A stretch of 15,843 bases of DNA from Pseudomonadota bacterium (GTDB taxonomy: Bacteria > Pseudomonadota > Alphaproteobacteria > Acetobacterales > Acetobacteraceae). How positions within the stretch are numbered: position 1 is the first letter of the stretch; the number at the start of each line of letters is the position of its first letter. Position numbers and translations under genes: made by a program. The notes beneath the pieces are model-generated. The model had not been told where the DNA came from and did no database searches. It saw only the letters and a list, made by a program, of their open reading frames with translations. Positions 8,709 to 15,843 of this stretch are shown here, in pieces. The stretch is from positions 1 to 15,843 of the forward strand of contig JAJZCS010000019.1 of NCBI GenBank assembly GCA_021829055.1. The letters are read 5' to 3'.

Positions 8709-9343
8709 ACGATTTCCCTCTCGCACGGCTCAGGCAGGGTCACGCCAGCACCAAGTTCGGCCTTTACCATCGTCAGGGTTCCAGGGACGCTTCTTGCATG
8801 TTGGCGAGATATGTCTTGCCGCCGTGCTGGCGTCCGTTCCGTCAATGTCAGCACGATGGCGCCAATCATTGCAATAAGGAGCAGAAGGCCTGACAACTCA
8901 AACACGTAGGCATAATGGGTGTAGATCAGATTGCCGAGAGCACTTGCGTCAGTGCTTCCCGGAGGCATGAGCGTCGCGCGGTCTCCGTGGCCAACGCCCG
9001 CGAATTCAAAACCACCAACCGTCAGGCCAACTTCTGCCATCAGGATCAAACCAACGATAAGGCCCAGAGGCATGTAGCGTTGGAAACCCTCGCGTAGCGC
9101 GATGAAGTCGACATCGAGCATCATCACTACAAAGAGGAACAGGACGGCGACGGCACCAACATACACGATAACCAAAACCATCGCGAGAAATTCCGCGCCG
9201 GCCATCACAAATAATGCTGCCGCATTAAGGAAGCAAAGGATCAGGAACAGGACGGAATGAACCGGGTTCCGTGCCGCAACGACCATGCACGCGGATGAAA
9301 GGAGAATCGCCGAGAACAAGTAGAAAAAGATCGTTGAGATCAT
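8705..9343 (-). CDS. nuoJ: NADH-quinone oxidoreductase subunit J
   Basis: A 212-residue membrane subunit of complex I (ND6 homologue), with five helices expected. The segment [19 protein letters not shown] at 59-77 is the conserved third helix that carries the pi-bulge linked to coupling between quinone reduction and pumping. Two ATGs stand side by side, at 9346 and 9343. The perfect AGGAGG at 9354-9349 is two nt from the first and five from the second, so the second is preferred; the difference is one residue. An upstream extension of 25 codons overlaps nuoI and does not fit the family. The C-terminal part after the last helix is polar, as in other alphaproteobacterial NuoJ. The stop overlaps nuoK. 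Confidence 0.96.
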   Translation of the reverse strand: MISTIFFYLFSAILLSSACMVVAARNPVHSVLFLILCFLNAAALFVMAGAEFLAMVLVIVYVGAVAVLFLFVVMMLDVDFIALREGFQRYMPLGLIVGLILMAEVGLTVGGFEFAGVGHGDRATLMPPGSTDASALGNLIYTHYAYVFELSGLLLLIAMIGAIVLTLTERTPARRQDISRQHARSVPGTLTMVKAELGAGVTLPEPCEREIV

Positions 9344-9348
9344 CATGG

Positions 9349-9354
9349 CCTCCT
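9349..9354 (-). promoter_or_regulatory. Perfect Shine-Dalgarno for nuoJ
   Basis: AGGAGG is read on the minus strand from 9354 to 9349, its first base being the last base (A) of the nuoI stop codon. Spacing to the tandem ATGs is 2 nt (9346) or 5 nt (9343), which favours the second ATG as the real start. It is the strongest ribosome binding site seen at any junction in the window. Confidence 0.8.
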
Positions 9355-9842
9355 CAGCGGTACGGCGCGTCAAGCTCAAGCCGCTTGGCGAGTTCAGACT
9401 CCCAGCGATCACCGTTCGCAAGCAAGCGCTGCTTGTTGTACATCAACTCCTCGCGGGTCTCGGTCGCAAATTCGAAATTCGGCCCCTCGACAATCGCATC
9501 AACCGGACAAGCTTCCTCGCACAAACCGCAGTAGATGCACTTGCTCATATCAATATCGTAGCGCGTTGTTCGCCGTGAGCCATCGTCACGCGGCTCGGCT
9601 TCGATTGTAATCGCTTGGGCCGGGCAGATCGCCTCGCATAGTTTGCAAGCAATGCAACGCTCTTCGCCATTCGGATAACGCCGCAGGGCATGCTCACCCT
9701 TGAAGCGCGGACTAAGTGGGTTCTTTTCATAGGGATAGTTGAGCGTTGCCTTCGGTTTGAAAAAGTACCGCAACGTCAGACCCATTCCTGAAAGGATTTC
9801 CGCAAGAATCAGCCCTCGCGCGAACCGGTCAAGTCTCGCCAT
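9354..9842 (-). CDS. nuoI: NADH-quinone oxidoreductase subunit I (2x[4Fe-4S] ferredoxin-like)
   Basis: A 162-residue peripheral-arm subunit (TYKY homologue) that carries clusters N6a and N6b, passing electrons from NuoG towards NuoB and quinone. Two ferredoxin motifs are intact: C63-x2-C66-x2-C69-x3-C73-P and C102-x2-C105-x2-C108-x3-C112-P. The N-terminal [20 protein letters not shown] is the amphipathic helix that lies on the membrane, and the [20 protein letters not shown] stretch before the first motif is typical. Start ATG at 9842, with GGGAG at 9855-9851 eight nt upstream. Fifteen nt separate it from nuoH. Confidence 0.98.
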   Translation of the reverse strand: MARLDRFARGLILAEILSGMGLTLRYFFKPKATLNYPYEKNPLSPRFKGEHALRRYPNGEERCIACKLCEAICPAQAITIEAEPRDDGSRRTTRYDIDMSKCIYCGLCEEACPVDAIVEGPNFEFATETREELMYNKQRLLANGDRWESELAKRLELDAPYR

Positions 9843-9857
9843 CAGAATTTCTCCCGG

Positions 9858-10874
9858 TCATGCATGAGGCAACCAGCCGAACAACTCCAGCGCTCCCGCC
9901 GTTAGAACTAGCCAAACCAGCGAAAGTGGAAGAAAGACCTTCCAGCCGAGCCGCATCAGCTGATCATAGCGAAATCGTGGCAGCGTCGCCCGCACCCAGA
10001 GGAACACGAATAGGCAAGCCGCGACCTTCACGACAAACCAGATCGGCCCCGGAATCCAAGTAAAGGGCACAAAAGGCGCCGGCGCAAGCCAACCGCCAAG
10101 AAACAGAATCGTCGTCATCGCACTCATCAAAATCATGTTGGCATACTCGCCAAGAAAAAAGAGGGCAAAGCTCATTGCGCTGTATTCAACAAAGAATCCT
10201 GCAACGATCTCGCTCTCGCCCTCGGGAAGATCAAATGGGGGGCGGTTTGTTTCTGCAAGCGTGGAAATAAAAAAAACGACCAACATCGGCAGCAACGGAA
10301 TCGCGAACCAAACATGCCGTTGCGCCATCACAATATCATTCAAATTGAGGCTGCCGACGCAAACCAGCACGGTCAAAATCACGACGCCGATAGACACCTC
10401 GTAACTGACCATTTGTGCAGCACTGCGCATCGCGCCCAGAAAGGCGAACTTCGAGTTGCTCGCCCAACCGGCGATAATAACCCCATAGACGCCAAGCGAA
10501 GAAATCGCGAATAAATACAGAATGCCGACGTTGATATTGGCAATCGCCCAATGATCGTTCACCGGAATCACGGCCCAGGCCATCACAGCAAGACCAAAAG
10601 TGATCATCGGGGCGACTAAGAATAATAGGCGGTTAGAGCCGTCCGGAACAATCGTTTCCTTGAACAGCATCTTGATCGCGTCAGCAAACGGCTGCCAAAG
10701 CCCGAAGGGGCCAACCACGTTCGGGCCGCGCCGCAACTGCATCGCTGCCAGAACTTTGCGCTCGGCGTAGGTAAGATAGGCAACTCCAATCAGAAGAGGA
10801 ACAAGAAGCGCTAATGCCTTCAACAGCGTGATCACGAGAACACCGAAATCGCTTGAGAAGAAGCTTGCCGACAT
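9858..10874 (-). CDS. nuoH: NADH-quinone oxidoreductase subunit H
   Basis: A 338-residue, eight-helix membrane subunit (ND1 homologue) that joins the membrane arm to the peripheral arm and forms much of the quinone chamber. Conserved stretches are clear: [20 protein letters not shown] at 36-55, [11 protein letters not shown] at 63-73, [17 protein letters not shown] at 147-163, and the acidic loop [19 protein letters not shown] at 208-226. The start is the ATG at 10874 ([10 protein letters not shown]); the longer upstream frame is arginine-rich and lies inside nuoG. GGAG at 10885-10882, seven nt upstream and inside the end of nuoG, is its Shine-Dalgarno. Four nt separate it from the nuoG stop (TAGAATCATG). 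Confidence 0.98.
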   Translation of the reverse strand: MSASFFSSDFGVLVITLLKALALLVPLLIGVAYLTYAERKVLAAMQLRRGPNVVGPFGLWQPFADAIKMLFKETIVPDGSNRLLFLVAPMITFGLAVMAWAVIPVNDHWAIANINVGILYLFAISSLGVYGVIIAGWASNSKFAFLGAMRSAAQMVSYEVSIGVVILTVLVCVGSLNLNDIVMAQRHVWFAIPLLPMLVVFFISTLAETNRPPFDLPEGESEIVAGFFVEYSAMSFALFFLGEYANMILMSAMTTILFLGGWLAPAPFVPFTWIPGPIWFVVKVAACLFVFLWVRATLPRFRYDQLMRLGWKVFLPLSLVWLVLTAGALELFGWLPHA

Positions 10875-10878
10875 GATT

Positions 10879-12939
10879 CTACTCCGCCGCCGCGCGGGCT
10901 GGCGACAGGATCTCGTCAACACAGCGTGCCATCGTCGGGCTTGCCCTGCTGATCGGATCAGTCTGGTAGTAGTTCTCAAACGGCTCCACCAGCGACTCTG
11001 ACGAAACCGCATCGGGGTCTCCCGCAGGAGGTGTCGTGTCGAGCGTTGCAAGCCGACGCAAGGTGCCAATCTGGCCAAATACCGGATAGGTCTTTACCAG
11101 CGATCCACGCACCCCCTTCAGGTCGTCGAAAGGCAGCGCCTTCCCCACAACATCGCTGAAAGCCCGAATAATGGCCCAATCCTCGCGCGCCTCGCCTGGT
11201 GGAAAGATCGCCCGGGCAGCTTCCTGCACCCGCCCCTCCAGGTTGACGTAAAGCCCCGGCTTCTCGACATACGTCGATCCTGGCAAAATCACGTCGGCAC
11301 GTGCCGCACCCCGGTCACCGTGATGCCCTTGGTAAATCACGAACGTACTGACCGGGATTTTGGCCGCATCGATCTCGTCTGCCCCCAGCAACCACAGCGC
11401 ATCGAGCCCGCCCGACAACATCTGCGAGGCGTTCTGCCCGCCCTCCTGCGGGACAAAGCCCAAATCAAGACCACCAACTCGAGCCGCCGCCCGATGCAGG
11501 ATATTGAAGCCATTCCAGTCGGCCCGGATCATGTTGAAATGCAACGCAAGCTGCCAGGCAGCGGCAAGAAGCGCCGCGCCATCCGGTCGCATTAAAGCAG
11601 AATACCCGAGAATCAGCGCCGGTTTCTTGGCAGCCTCAAGCTTCCGCGCGAAATCCGCGCCCCCTGTGCGCAGGGCCGCAATGACGGTTGGATCAGGTCC
11701 AAGCCACTCGGCAGGGTAGGTCAAATCGACGTCTGCACCGATCAGCCCCACTTCGAACTGGCCTAGTTCCATCCACCGCCGCCGTATTCTCGCATTCAGA
11801 ACCGGCGCTTCTCGACGCGGGTTCGCTCCAACAATGAGCAACGCGTCAGCCTCATCCAGGCCGGCGATCGTCGTATTGAACAAATAGAATGCCCGCCTTG
11901 ACGGGTCGAGAAAAGCCCCGTCCTGACGGCAATCCAAGTTTCGTGACCCCAACGATTGCATCAGCATCTTCAACGCAAACATGCTGTCAGCGTCGCAAAG
12001 ATCACCGGCGATTGCGCCAATACGGTCACCGGTCAGACCCTTGACCCGTCGCGCGATAGCCGCAAACGCTTCCTGCCAGGTCGCCGGGCGGAGCTTGCCC
12101 GCTTCACGGACCCATGGTCGGTCCAAGCGCCGGCGCTTGTTTCCGTCGATGGCGAACCGGCCCTTGTCCGCCAGCCATTCTTCGTTCACCCCATCATTGA
12201 GGCGCGGCAGTATCCGCAGAACCTCTCCTGCCTTCGAGTCAACGCGAATATTGGTCCCCACGGCGTCCAAAACATCGATGCTGTCGACCTTGTTTAGCTC
12301 CCAAGCTCGGGCGGTGAACGCGTAGGGCTTTGACGTCAAAGCGCCCACGGGGCAAAGGTCAATGATGTTTCCCGAGAGTTCCGAGCTCAGCCCTCGCTCG
12401 ATGTAGTTGGTGATTTCCATGGACTCGCCACGCGACACCGCGCCCAGCTCGGGCACGCCGGCAACTTCCGCAAGAAAGCGCACACAACGCGTGCAGTGGA
12501 TACACCGCGTCATCACGGTCTTGACCAGCGGGCCAAGATGTTTTTCGCTAACTGCTCGTTTAGGTTCGTGATAGCGCGAGTAACTTCGCCCATACCCAAG
12601 CGCTTCGTCCTGCAAATCGCATTCGCCGCCCTGATCGCAGATCGGGCAATCGAGCGGATGATTAATCAGCAGGAACTCCATCACTCCGCGGCGGGCCTCG
12701 CGAATCTTTTCGGAGTCGGTGGAGATCACCATGCCCTCCGCGACGGGCTGACCACAGGAGGCCACGGGCTTTGGCATTTTTTCAATCTCGACGAGGCACA
12801 TTCGGCAATTTCCGGCGATGGAAAGCCGGTCATGGTAGCAGAAGCGGGGAATTTCGCGCCCTGCCGCTTCCGCAGCCTGCAGCACCGTAAAACCGTTCGG
12901 TACCTCAATTTCGATGCCGTCGATCGTGACTTTCGCCAT
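10879..12939 (-). CDS. nuoG: NADH-quinone oxidoreductase subunit G
   Basis: A 686-residue iron-sulfur subunit (75-kDa homologue) of the NADH-dehydrogenase arm. Cluster ligands are visible in order: [2Fe-2S] N1b at C34, C45, C48 and C62; the His-ligated [4Fe-4S] N5 at H94, C98, C101 and C107; [4Fe-4S] N4 at C146, C149, C152 and C196. The additional four-cysteine N7 motif found in E. coli and Thermus NuoG is absent, as is normal in alphaproteobacteria and mitochondria. The rest (about 220-650) is the catalytically inactive molybdopterin-oxidoreductase-like domain. The start ATG at 12939 overlaps by one base the stop of the preceding 49-codon ORF (TGATG), and AGGAAG at 12953-12948 is a Shine-Dalgarno eight nt upstream, inside that ORF. 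Confidence 0.98.
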   Translation of the reverse strand: MAKVTIDGIEIEVPNGFTVLQAAEAAGREIPRFCYHDRLSIAGNCRMCLVEIEKMPKPVASCGQPVAEGMVISTDSEKIREARRGVMEFLLINHPLDCPICDQGGECDLQDEALGYGRSYSRYHEPKRAVSEKHLGPLVKTVMTRCIHCTRCVRFLAEVAGVPELGAVSRGESMEITNYIERGLSSELSGNIIDLCPVGALTSKPYAFTARAWELNKVDSIDVLDAVGTNIRVDSKAGEVLRILPRLNDGVNEEWLADKGRFAIDGNKRRRLDRPWVREAGKLRPATWQEAFAAIARRVKGLTGDRIGAIAGDLCDADSMFALKMLMQSLGSRNLDCRQDGAFLDPSRRAFYLFNTTIAGLDEADALLIVGANPRREAPVLNARIRRRWMELGQFEVGLIGADVDLTYPAEWLGPDPTVIAALRTGGADFARKLEAAKKPALILGYSALMRPDGAALLAAAWQLALHFNMIRADWNGFNILHRAAARVGGLDLGFVPQEGGQNASQMLSGGLDALWLLGADEIDAAKIPVSTFVIYQGHHGDRGAARADVILPGSTYVEKPGLYVNLEGRVQEAARAIFPPGEAREDWAIIRAFSDVVGKALPFDDLKGVRGSLVKTYPVFGQIGTLRRLATLDTTPPAGDPDAVSSESLVEPFENYYQTDPISRASPTMARCVDEILSPARAAAE

Positions 12940-13088
12940 CAGTCTTGCTTCCTGTTGGTATCAATGAAGCGGCCCTTCACTGCGGATTCAGCCAAGGCTG
13001 CGCACTCCCATTTTGCTTTGACAAAATCAAAGTCAAGGAGACCGAAGCGGGCAATCCGCAAGCCCTTGCCAAGTTCCGTGCACTGCAT
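12939..13088 (-). CDS. Small hypothetical protein (49 aa) between nuoF and nuoG
   Basis: A 49-codon ORF starts at the ATG at 13088 (MQCTELGKGLRIARFG...) and ends in TGA at 12941-12939. It fills the whole gap between nuoF and nuoG: three nt after the nuoF stop (TGACAAATG) and a one-base overlap with nuoG (TGATG). GGAG at 13098-13095 is six nt upstream, a good Shine-Dalgarno. About 60% of third positions are G or C, compatible with its neighbours. I do not recognise the protein. It has no clear membrane segment, two cysteines (C3, C29), a probable helix around 21-40 and a basic C-terminus. Small unidentified reading frames are known inside alphaproteobacterial nuo operons, such as those of Paracoccus and Rhodobacter. 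A complex I accessory protein or a purely coupling leader are both possible. Confidence 0.6.
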   Translation of the reverse strand: MQCTELGKGLRIARFGLLDFDFVKAKWECAALAESAVKGRFIDTNRKQD

Positions 13089-13091
13089 TTG

Positions 13092-14387
13092 TCACTCCGC
13101 CGCCACGCGGCGCGTGTCCTGACTGTGGTAGTTGGCGATGCGCGCTTCTACCATCGGCCTAAAATGACGCAGGAGTCCTTGGATCGGCCACGCCGCAGCG
13201 TCGCCCAAGGCACAAATCGTGTGACCTTCGACCTGGCGCGTCACTTGCTCCAATAGGTCGATTTCCGCGATCTCGGCGCGCCCCTCAACCAATCGATTCA
13301 TGACTCTCATCATCCATCCGGTACCTTCGCGGCATGGTGTGCACTGGCCACAGCTTTCGTGCTTATAAAAAGCGGAGAGGCGCGCAATGGCGCGTATCAA
13401 GTCAGTTGATCGATCCATCACGATAACCGCCGCCGTTCCCAACCCGCTGCGCGCGTCACGCAAACTGTCGTAATCCATCAAGACCGAATCACAGATGGCC
13501 TTTGGCAAGACCGGTACGGACGAGCCCCCTGGGATGATGGCCAGCAGATTGTCCCAACCTCCACGGACTCCGCCGGCATGTTTCTCGATCAAGTCCCGCA
13601 AAGGAATACCCATCTCTTCCTCCACGTTACACGGCCTGTTGACATGCCCGGAGATGCAGAAAATCTTGGTTCCCGTATTCTTCGGCCGGCCCAGCGCCGA
13701 AAACCACGCTGCGCCGCGTCGCAGAATGGTTGGAACGACGGCAATCGTTTCGACGTTGTTGACCGTTGTTGGACAGCCATACAGGCCGATCGCCGCCGGA
13801 AATGGCGGCTTCATCCGCGGCATTCCCTTTTTGCCCTCAATGCTCTCCAGCAGCGCGGATTCCTCGCCACAAATATAAGCGCCGGCGCCGCGATGCACGT
13901 GAATATCAAAGTCGAAACCCGAGCCGCAGGCGTTTGCGCCAATCAGACCCGCCTGGTAAGCTTCATCGATCGCTGCCTGCAGGTTGCGGTATTCCTGGTG
14001 AAACTCGCCTCGAATGTAGATGTAAGCCGCGTTAGCGCCCATGCCGGTGCCGGCAAGCAGACACCCTTCTATCAGCTTGTGTGGATCGTACCGAAGAATG
14101 TCGCGGTCCTTGCACGTCCCTGGCTCCCCCTCGTCCGCATTGATGACGAGGTAGCTTGGTCGCCCATCGCTCTGCTTCGGCATAAACGACCATTTCAGGC
14201 CGGTGGGGAAACCAGCCCCCCCGCGACCGCGCAGGCCGGACGCCTTAACCTCCTCCACAATCGCATCGCGGCCACGCGCGATGATCGCTGCCGTGCCGTC
14301 CCAGTCGCCGCGCGCCCGGGCGCCCCGAAGCCCCCAATCGTGCAGTCCATAGAGGTTCGTAAAAATCCTATCCCTATCGCTTAACAT
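13092..14387 (-). CDS. nuoF: NADH-quinone oxidoreductase subunit F (NADH and FMN binding)
   Basis: A 431-residue subunit (51-kDa homologue) that oxidises NADH through FMN and holds cluster N3. Visible motifs: glycine-rich [10 protein letters not shown] at 54-63 for nucleotide binding, [15 protein letters not shown] at 83-97 and [16 protein letters not shown] at 167-182 for FMN/NADH, and the N3 ligands C346, C349 and C352 in [15 protein letters not shown] with C392 in [13 protein letters not shown]. The start at 14387 overlaps the nuoE stop by one base (TGATG). Three nt separate its stop from the 49-codon ORF. The last codons (…AAE, then TGA) contain the GGAG that serves that ORF. Length and composition are normal. 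Confidence 0.98.
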   Translation of the reverse strand: MLSDRDRIFTNLYGLHDWGLRGARARGDWDGTAAIIARGRDAIVEEVKASGLRGRGGAGFPTGLKWSFMPKQSDGRPSYLVINADEGEPGTCKDRDILRYDPHKLIEGCLLAGTGMGANAAYIYIRGEFHQEYRNLQAAIDEAYQAGLIGANACGSGFDFDIHVHRGAGAYICGEESALLESIEGKKGMPRMKPPFPAAIGLYGCPTTVNNVETIAVVPTILRRGAAWFSALGRPKNTGTKIFCISGHVNRPCNVEEEMGIPLRDLIEKHAGGVRGGWDNLLAIIPGGSSVPVLPKAICDSVLMDYDSLRDARSGLGTAAVIVMDRSTDLIRAIARLSAFYKHESCGQCTPCREGTGWMMRVMNRLVEGRAEIAEIDLLEQVTRQVEGHTICALGDAAAWPIQGLLRHFRPMVEARIANYHSQDTRRVAAE

Positions 14388-14995
14388 CAGGCGTCCGTCC
14401 GTTCGCTGGCATCAGTAGCAAACAAGGTTGTGGGGCCGCCCTCCGGCGCCGATCCGTGGCGACCGGTGGCGGAACCAGGTTCCGGCTTTTCGCCGCGACG
14501 GATGGCGTTCAGCACCGCCTCCGTCCGCTCCCCATCAAGATCCTCGTAGAGCTGATCATTGATCATGAGAACTGGCGCATTGACGCATGCGCCAAGGCAT
14601 TCGACTTCTTCAACGGTAAACAGCTCGGGATCGGTATCGGCGGCGGCGCGGCACGCTGCATGCACGGCATCCGATCCTCGCAGCCAACACGGTGTCGTTG
14701 TGCAAACCTGAAGATGATTTGGACCGACCGGCCCGAGATGAAACATTGTGTAGAAGCTGGCGACTTCGTAGACGCGAATCTTGGGGACGCCGATCAGATC
14801 AGCGACCGCATCCATCGCCGCGCGCGGTACCCAAGCGCGCCCGGCAACACGGGCCATCTGCCTTTGCACCAGATCAAGCAAGGGCATCACCGCACTTGCC
14901 TGTTTGCCTTGGGGATACCGCGCTATAATTGACGGAATCTCCGCGGTGCTTTTTTCGTCGAATGCGAATTGGTCTGGTTGTACAGGCGTACTCAT
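14387..14995 (-). CDS. nuoE: NADH-quinone oxidoreductase subunit E ([2Fe-2S] thioredoxin-like)
   Basis: A 202-residue subunit (24-kDa homologue) of the NADH arm, carrying cluster N1a beside NuoF. A helical N-terminal region (about 16-90, with [17 protein letters not shown]) is followed by a thioredoxin-like domain whose four ligands are C98, C103, C133 and C137 in [13 protein letters not shown] and [11 protein letters not shown]. From about residue 164 there is a Gly/Pro/Ser-rich tail ([20 protein letters not shown]...) of roughly 40 residues, longer than in E. coli NuoE but seen in many alphaproteobacterial NuoE. The start at 14995 lies two nt after nuoD (TGACGATG); only a weak GGA precedes it. 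The stop overlaps nuoF by one base. Confidence 0.97.
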   Translation of the reverse strand: MSTPVQPDQFAFDEKSTAEIPSIIARYPQGKQASAVMPLLDLVQRQMARVAGRAWVPRAAMDAVADLIGVPKIRVYEVASFYTMFHLGPVGPNHLQVCTTTPCWLRGSDAVHAACRAAADTDPELFTVEEVECLGACVNAPVLMINDQLYEDLDGERTEAVLNAIRRGEKPEPGSATGRHGSAPEGGPTTLFATDASERTDA

Positions 14996-14997
14996 CG

Positions 14998-15843
14998 TCA
15001 GCGATCCACTTCACCAAATACGACGTCGATCGACCCAAGAATTGCGATTGCATCAGCAAGCATATGTCCCCTTGTAAGCAAGTCCATTGCCTGCAGATGA
15101 CCAAATCCGGTCGGCCTGATTTTGCACCGATATGGACGATTCGTCCCGTCCGCGATCAGATAGACACCAAACTCACCCTTTGACGCCTCTACGGCGGTAT
15201 AGGTTGCGCCAGGCGGCACATGATAACCCTCGGAATACAGTTTGAAATGATGGATCATCGCTTCCATCGAACGTTTCATCTCCGACCGCTTGGGTGACGC
15301 AAGCTTGCTGTCCTGGATTTTCACCGGGCCAGCCGGCAGTTTCTGGAGGGCCTGGCGAATGATCTTCGCGCTTTCTCTCATTTCGTGAATGCGCACCAGA
15401 TAACGATCGTAGCAATCTCCGTGTTTTCCGACAGGAATCGTGAAATCGACCTCCGAATATTTGTCATAGGGCCGAGACCGGCGCAGATCCCAGGCCACGC
15501 CGGAAGCCCGCAAATTCGGCCCAGCAAACCCCATGCCGAGCGCATCGGAAGTTGACATGACTCCGATATCCACGAGTCGCTGTTTGACGATCCGGTTGCC
15601 GGTCAGCAACCCTTCCACATCATCAACAAATTTCGGGAAGTTTTCGGTCCAGTCCCAAATTCTTTCGGCGAGTCCATCAGGAAGATCTTTTGCCACACCA
15701 CCCGGACGAAAATAGTTTGCATGAAACCGCGCGCCAGAAACCGCCTCGTAGAATTCAAGCAGCTTTTCGCGCTCTTCGTAACCCCAAAGGCTTGGGGTCT
15801 GAGCACCGATGTCGAGCGCAAGATGCACTGTGTTTTGAATATG
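14998..15843 (-). CDS. nuoD: NADH-quinone oxidoreductase subunit D (5' end outside window)
   Basis: The C-terminal 281 codons of the 49-kDa homologue; the frame is open to the right edge, so the start lies beyond it. NuoD contributes to the quinone-binding site with NuoB and NuoH. The visible part begins [20 protein letters not shown] and continues with [49 protein letters not shown] and the C-terminal [11 protein letters not shown]...RPYRCKIRP...FGEVDR, all matching the family. The quinone-site histidine and tyrosine near the N-terminus are not in view. A GTG at 15828 is an in-frame valine of the gene, not a start. Since the protein is normally about 390-410 residues, roughly a third is missing. 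Confidence 0.97.
   Translation of the reverse strand, partial: HIQNTVHLALDIGAQTPSLWGYEEREKLLEFYEAVSGARFHANYFRPGGVAKDLPDGLAERIWDWTENFPKFVDDVEGLLTGNRIVKQRLVDIGVMSTSDALGMGFAGPNLRASGVAWDLRRSRPYDKYSEVDFTIPVGKHGDCYDRYLVRIHEMRESAKIIRQALQKLPAGPVKIQDSKLASPKRSEMKRSMEAMIHHFKLYSEGYHVPPGATYTAVEASKGEFGVYLIADGTNRPYRCKIRPTGFGHLQAMDLLTRGHMLADAIAILGSIDVVFGEVDR

Noticed and set aside
10875..11078. 68-codon N-terminal extension of nuoH
   Set aside because: The extension is Arg-rich, lies wholly over the nuoG coding end, and the ATG at 10874 has a well-placed GGAG and gives the standard NuoH N-terminus.
13014..13036. TTGACT (13036-13031, minus) inside the small ORF as the -35 box of a promoter for nuoG
   Set aside because: No acceptable -10 hexamer lies 16-18 nt downstream (AAATGG-like only), and the position is inside a tightly coupled run.
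12496..13122. 208-codon plus-strand ORF spanning the nuoG start, the small ORF and the nuoF end
   Set aside because: Antisense shadow with no domain and no ribosome binding site that I can see; all coding evidence here is on the minus strand.
13578..14384. 268-codon ORF on the plus strand opposite nuoF
   Set aside because: It is exactly antisense to a clear nuoF, has no recognisable domain and an Arg/Ala-rich shadow composition; long antisense frames are common opposite GC-rich genes.

Overview
The window is a stretch of an alphaproteobacterial chromosome, mid-50s % GC by eye, in which every recognisable gene lies on the minus strand. Read right to left, it carries the complex I (NADH:quinone oxidoreductase) genes from the 3' part of nuoD through nuoN, followed by birA, coaX and an RNase J gene (rnj). 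This order (nuo - birA - coaX - rnj), a NuoG lacking the extra N7 cluster ligands, and a separate nuoC/nuoD arrangement implied by nuoD starting outside the window all fit Alphaproteobacteria. I cannot assign an order or genus with confidence.

Layout, in transcription order: nuoD (5' end cut by the window edge, 15843-14998), nuoE, nuoF, a 49-codon unrecognised ORF, nuoG, nuoH, nuoI, nuoJ, nuoK, nuoL, nuoM, nuoN, birA, coaX, rnj (ending at 241), then about 240 bases with no recognisable gene. That last stretch has a tandem A-tract repeat, several small inverted repeats and a perfect 10-bp hairpin at 23-45, with a T-rich run on its leftward side that looks like the operon terminator. All gene junctions are 32 nt or less and most overlap or nearly touch (TGATG, TAATG, ATGA, TTGA), so the run reads as one polycistronic unit with translational coupling. 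Its promoter must lie beyond the right edge, upstream of nuoA.

Functionally, NuoE/F/G form the NADH-oxidising arm, NuoD/I (with NuoB/C outside the window) the connecting quinone-reducing arm, and NuoH/J/K/L/M/N the proton-pumping membrane arm. All the iron-sulfur ligands and the key charged membrane residues I checked are intact. The three tail genes are not complex I subunits: a biotin protein ligase, a type III pantothenate kinase (CoA synthesis) and an RNase J-type metallo-beta-lactamase ribonuclease.

I do not see a new multi-gene system here. The most interesting leads are the 49-codon ORF wedged between nuoF and nuoG with its own Shine-Dalgarno, and the structured AT-rich region after rnj, which could be a long 3' UTR or a small RNA gene.
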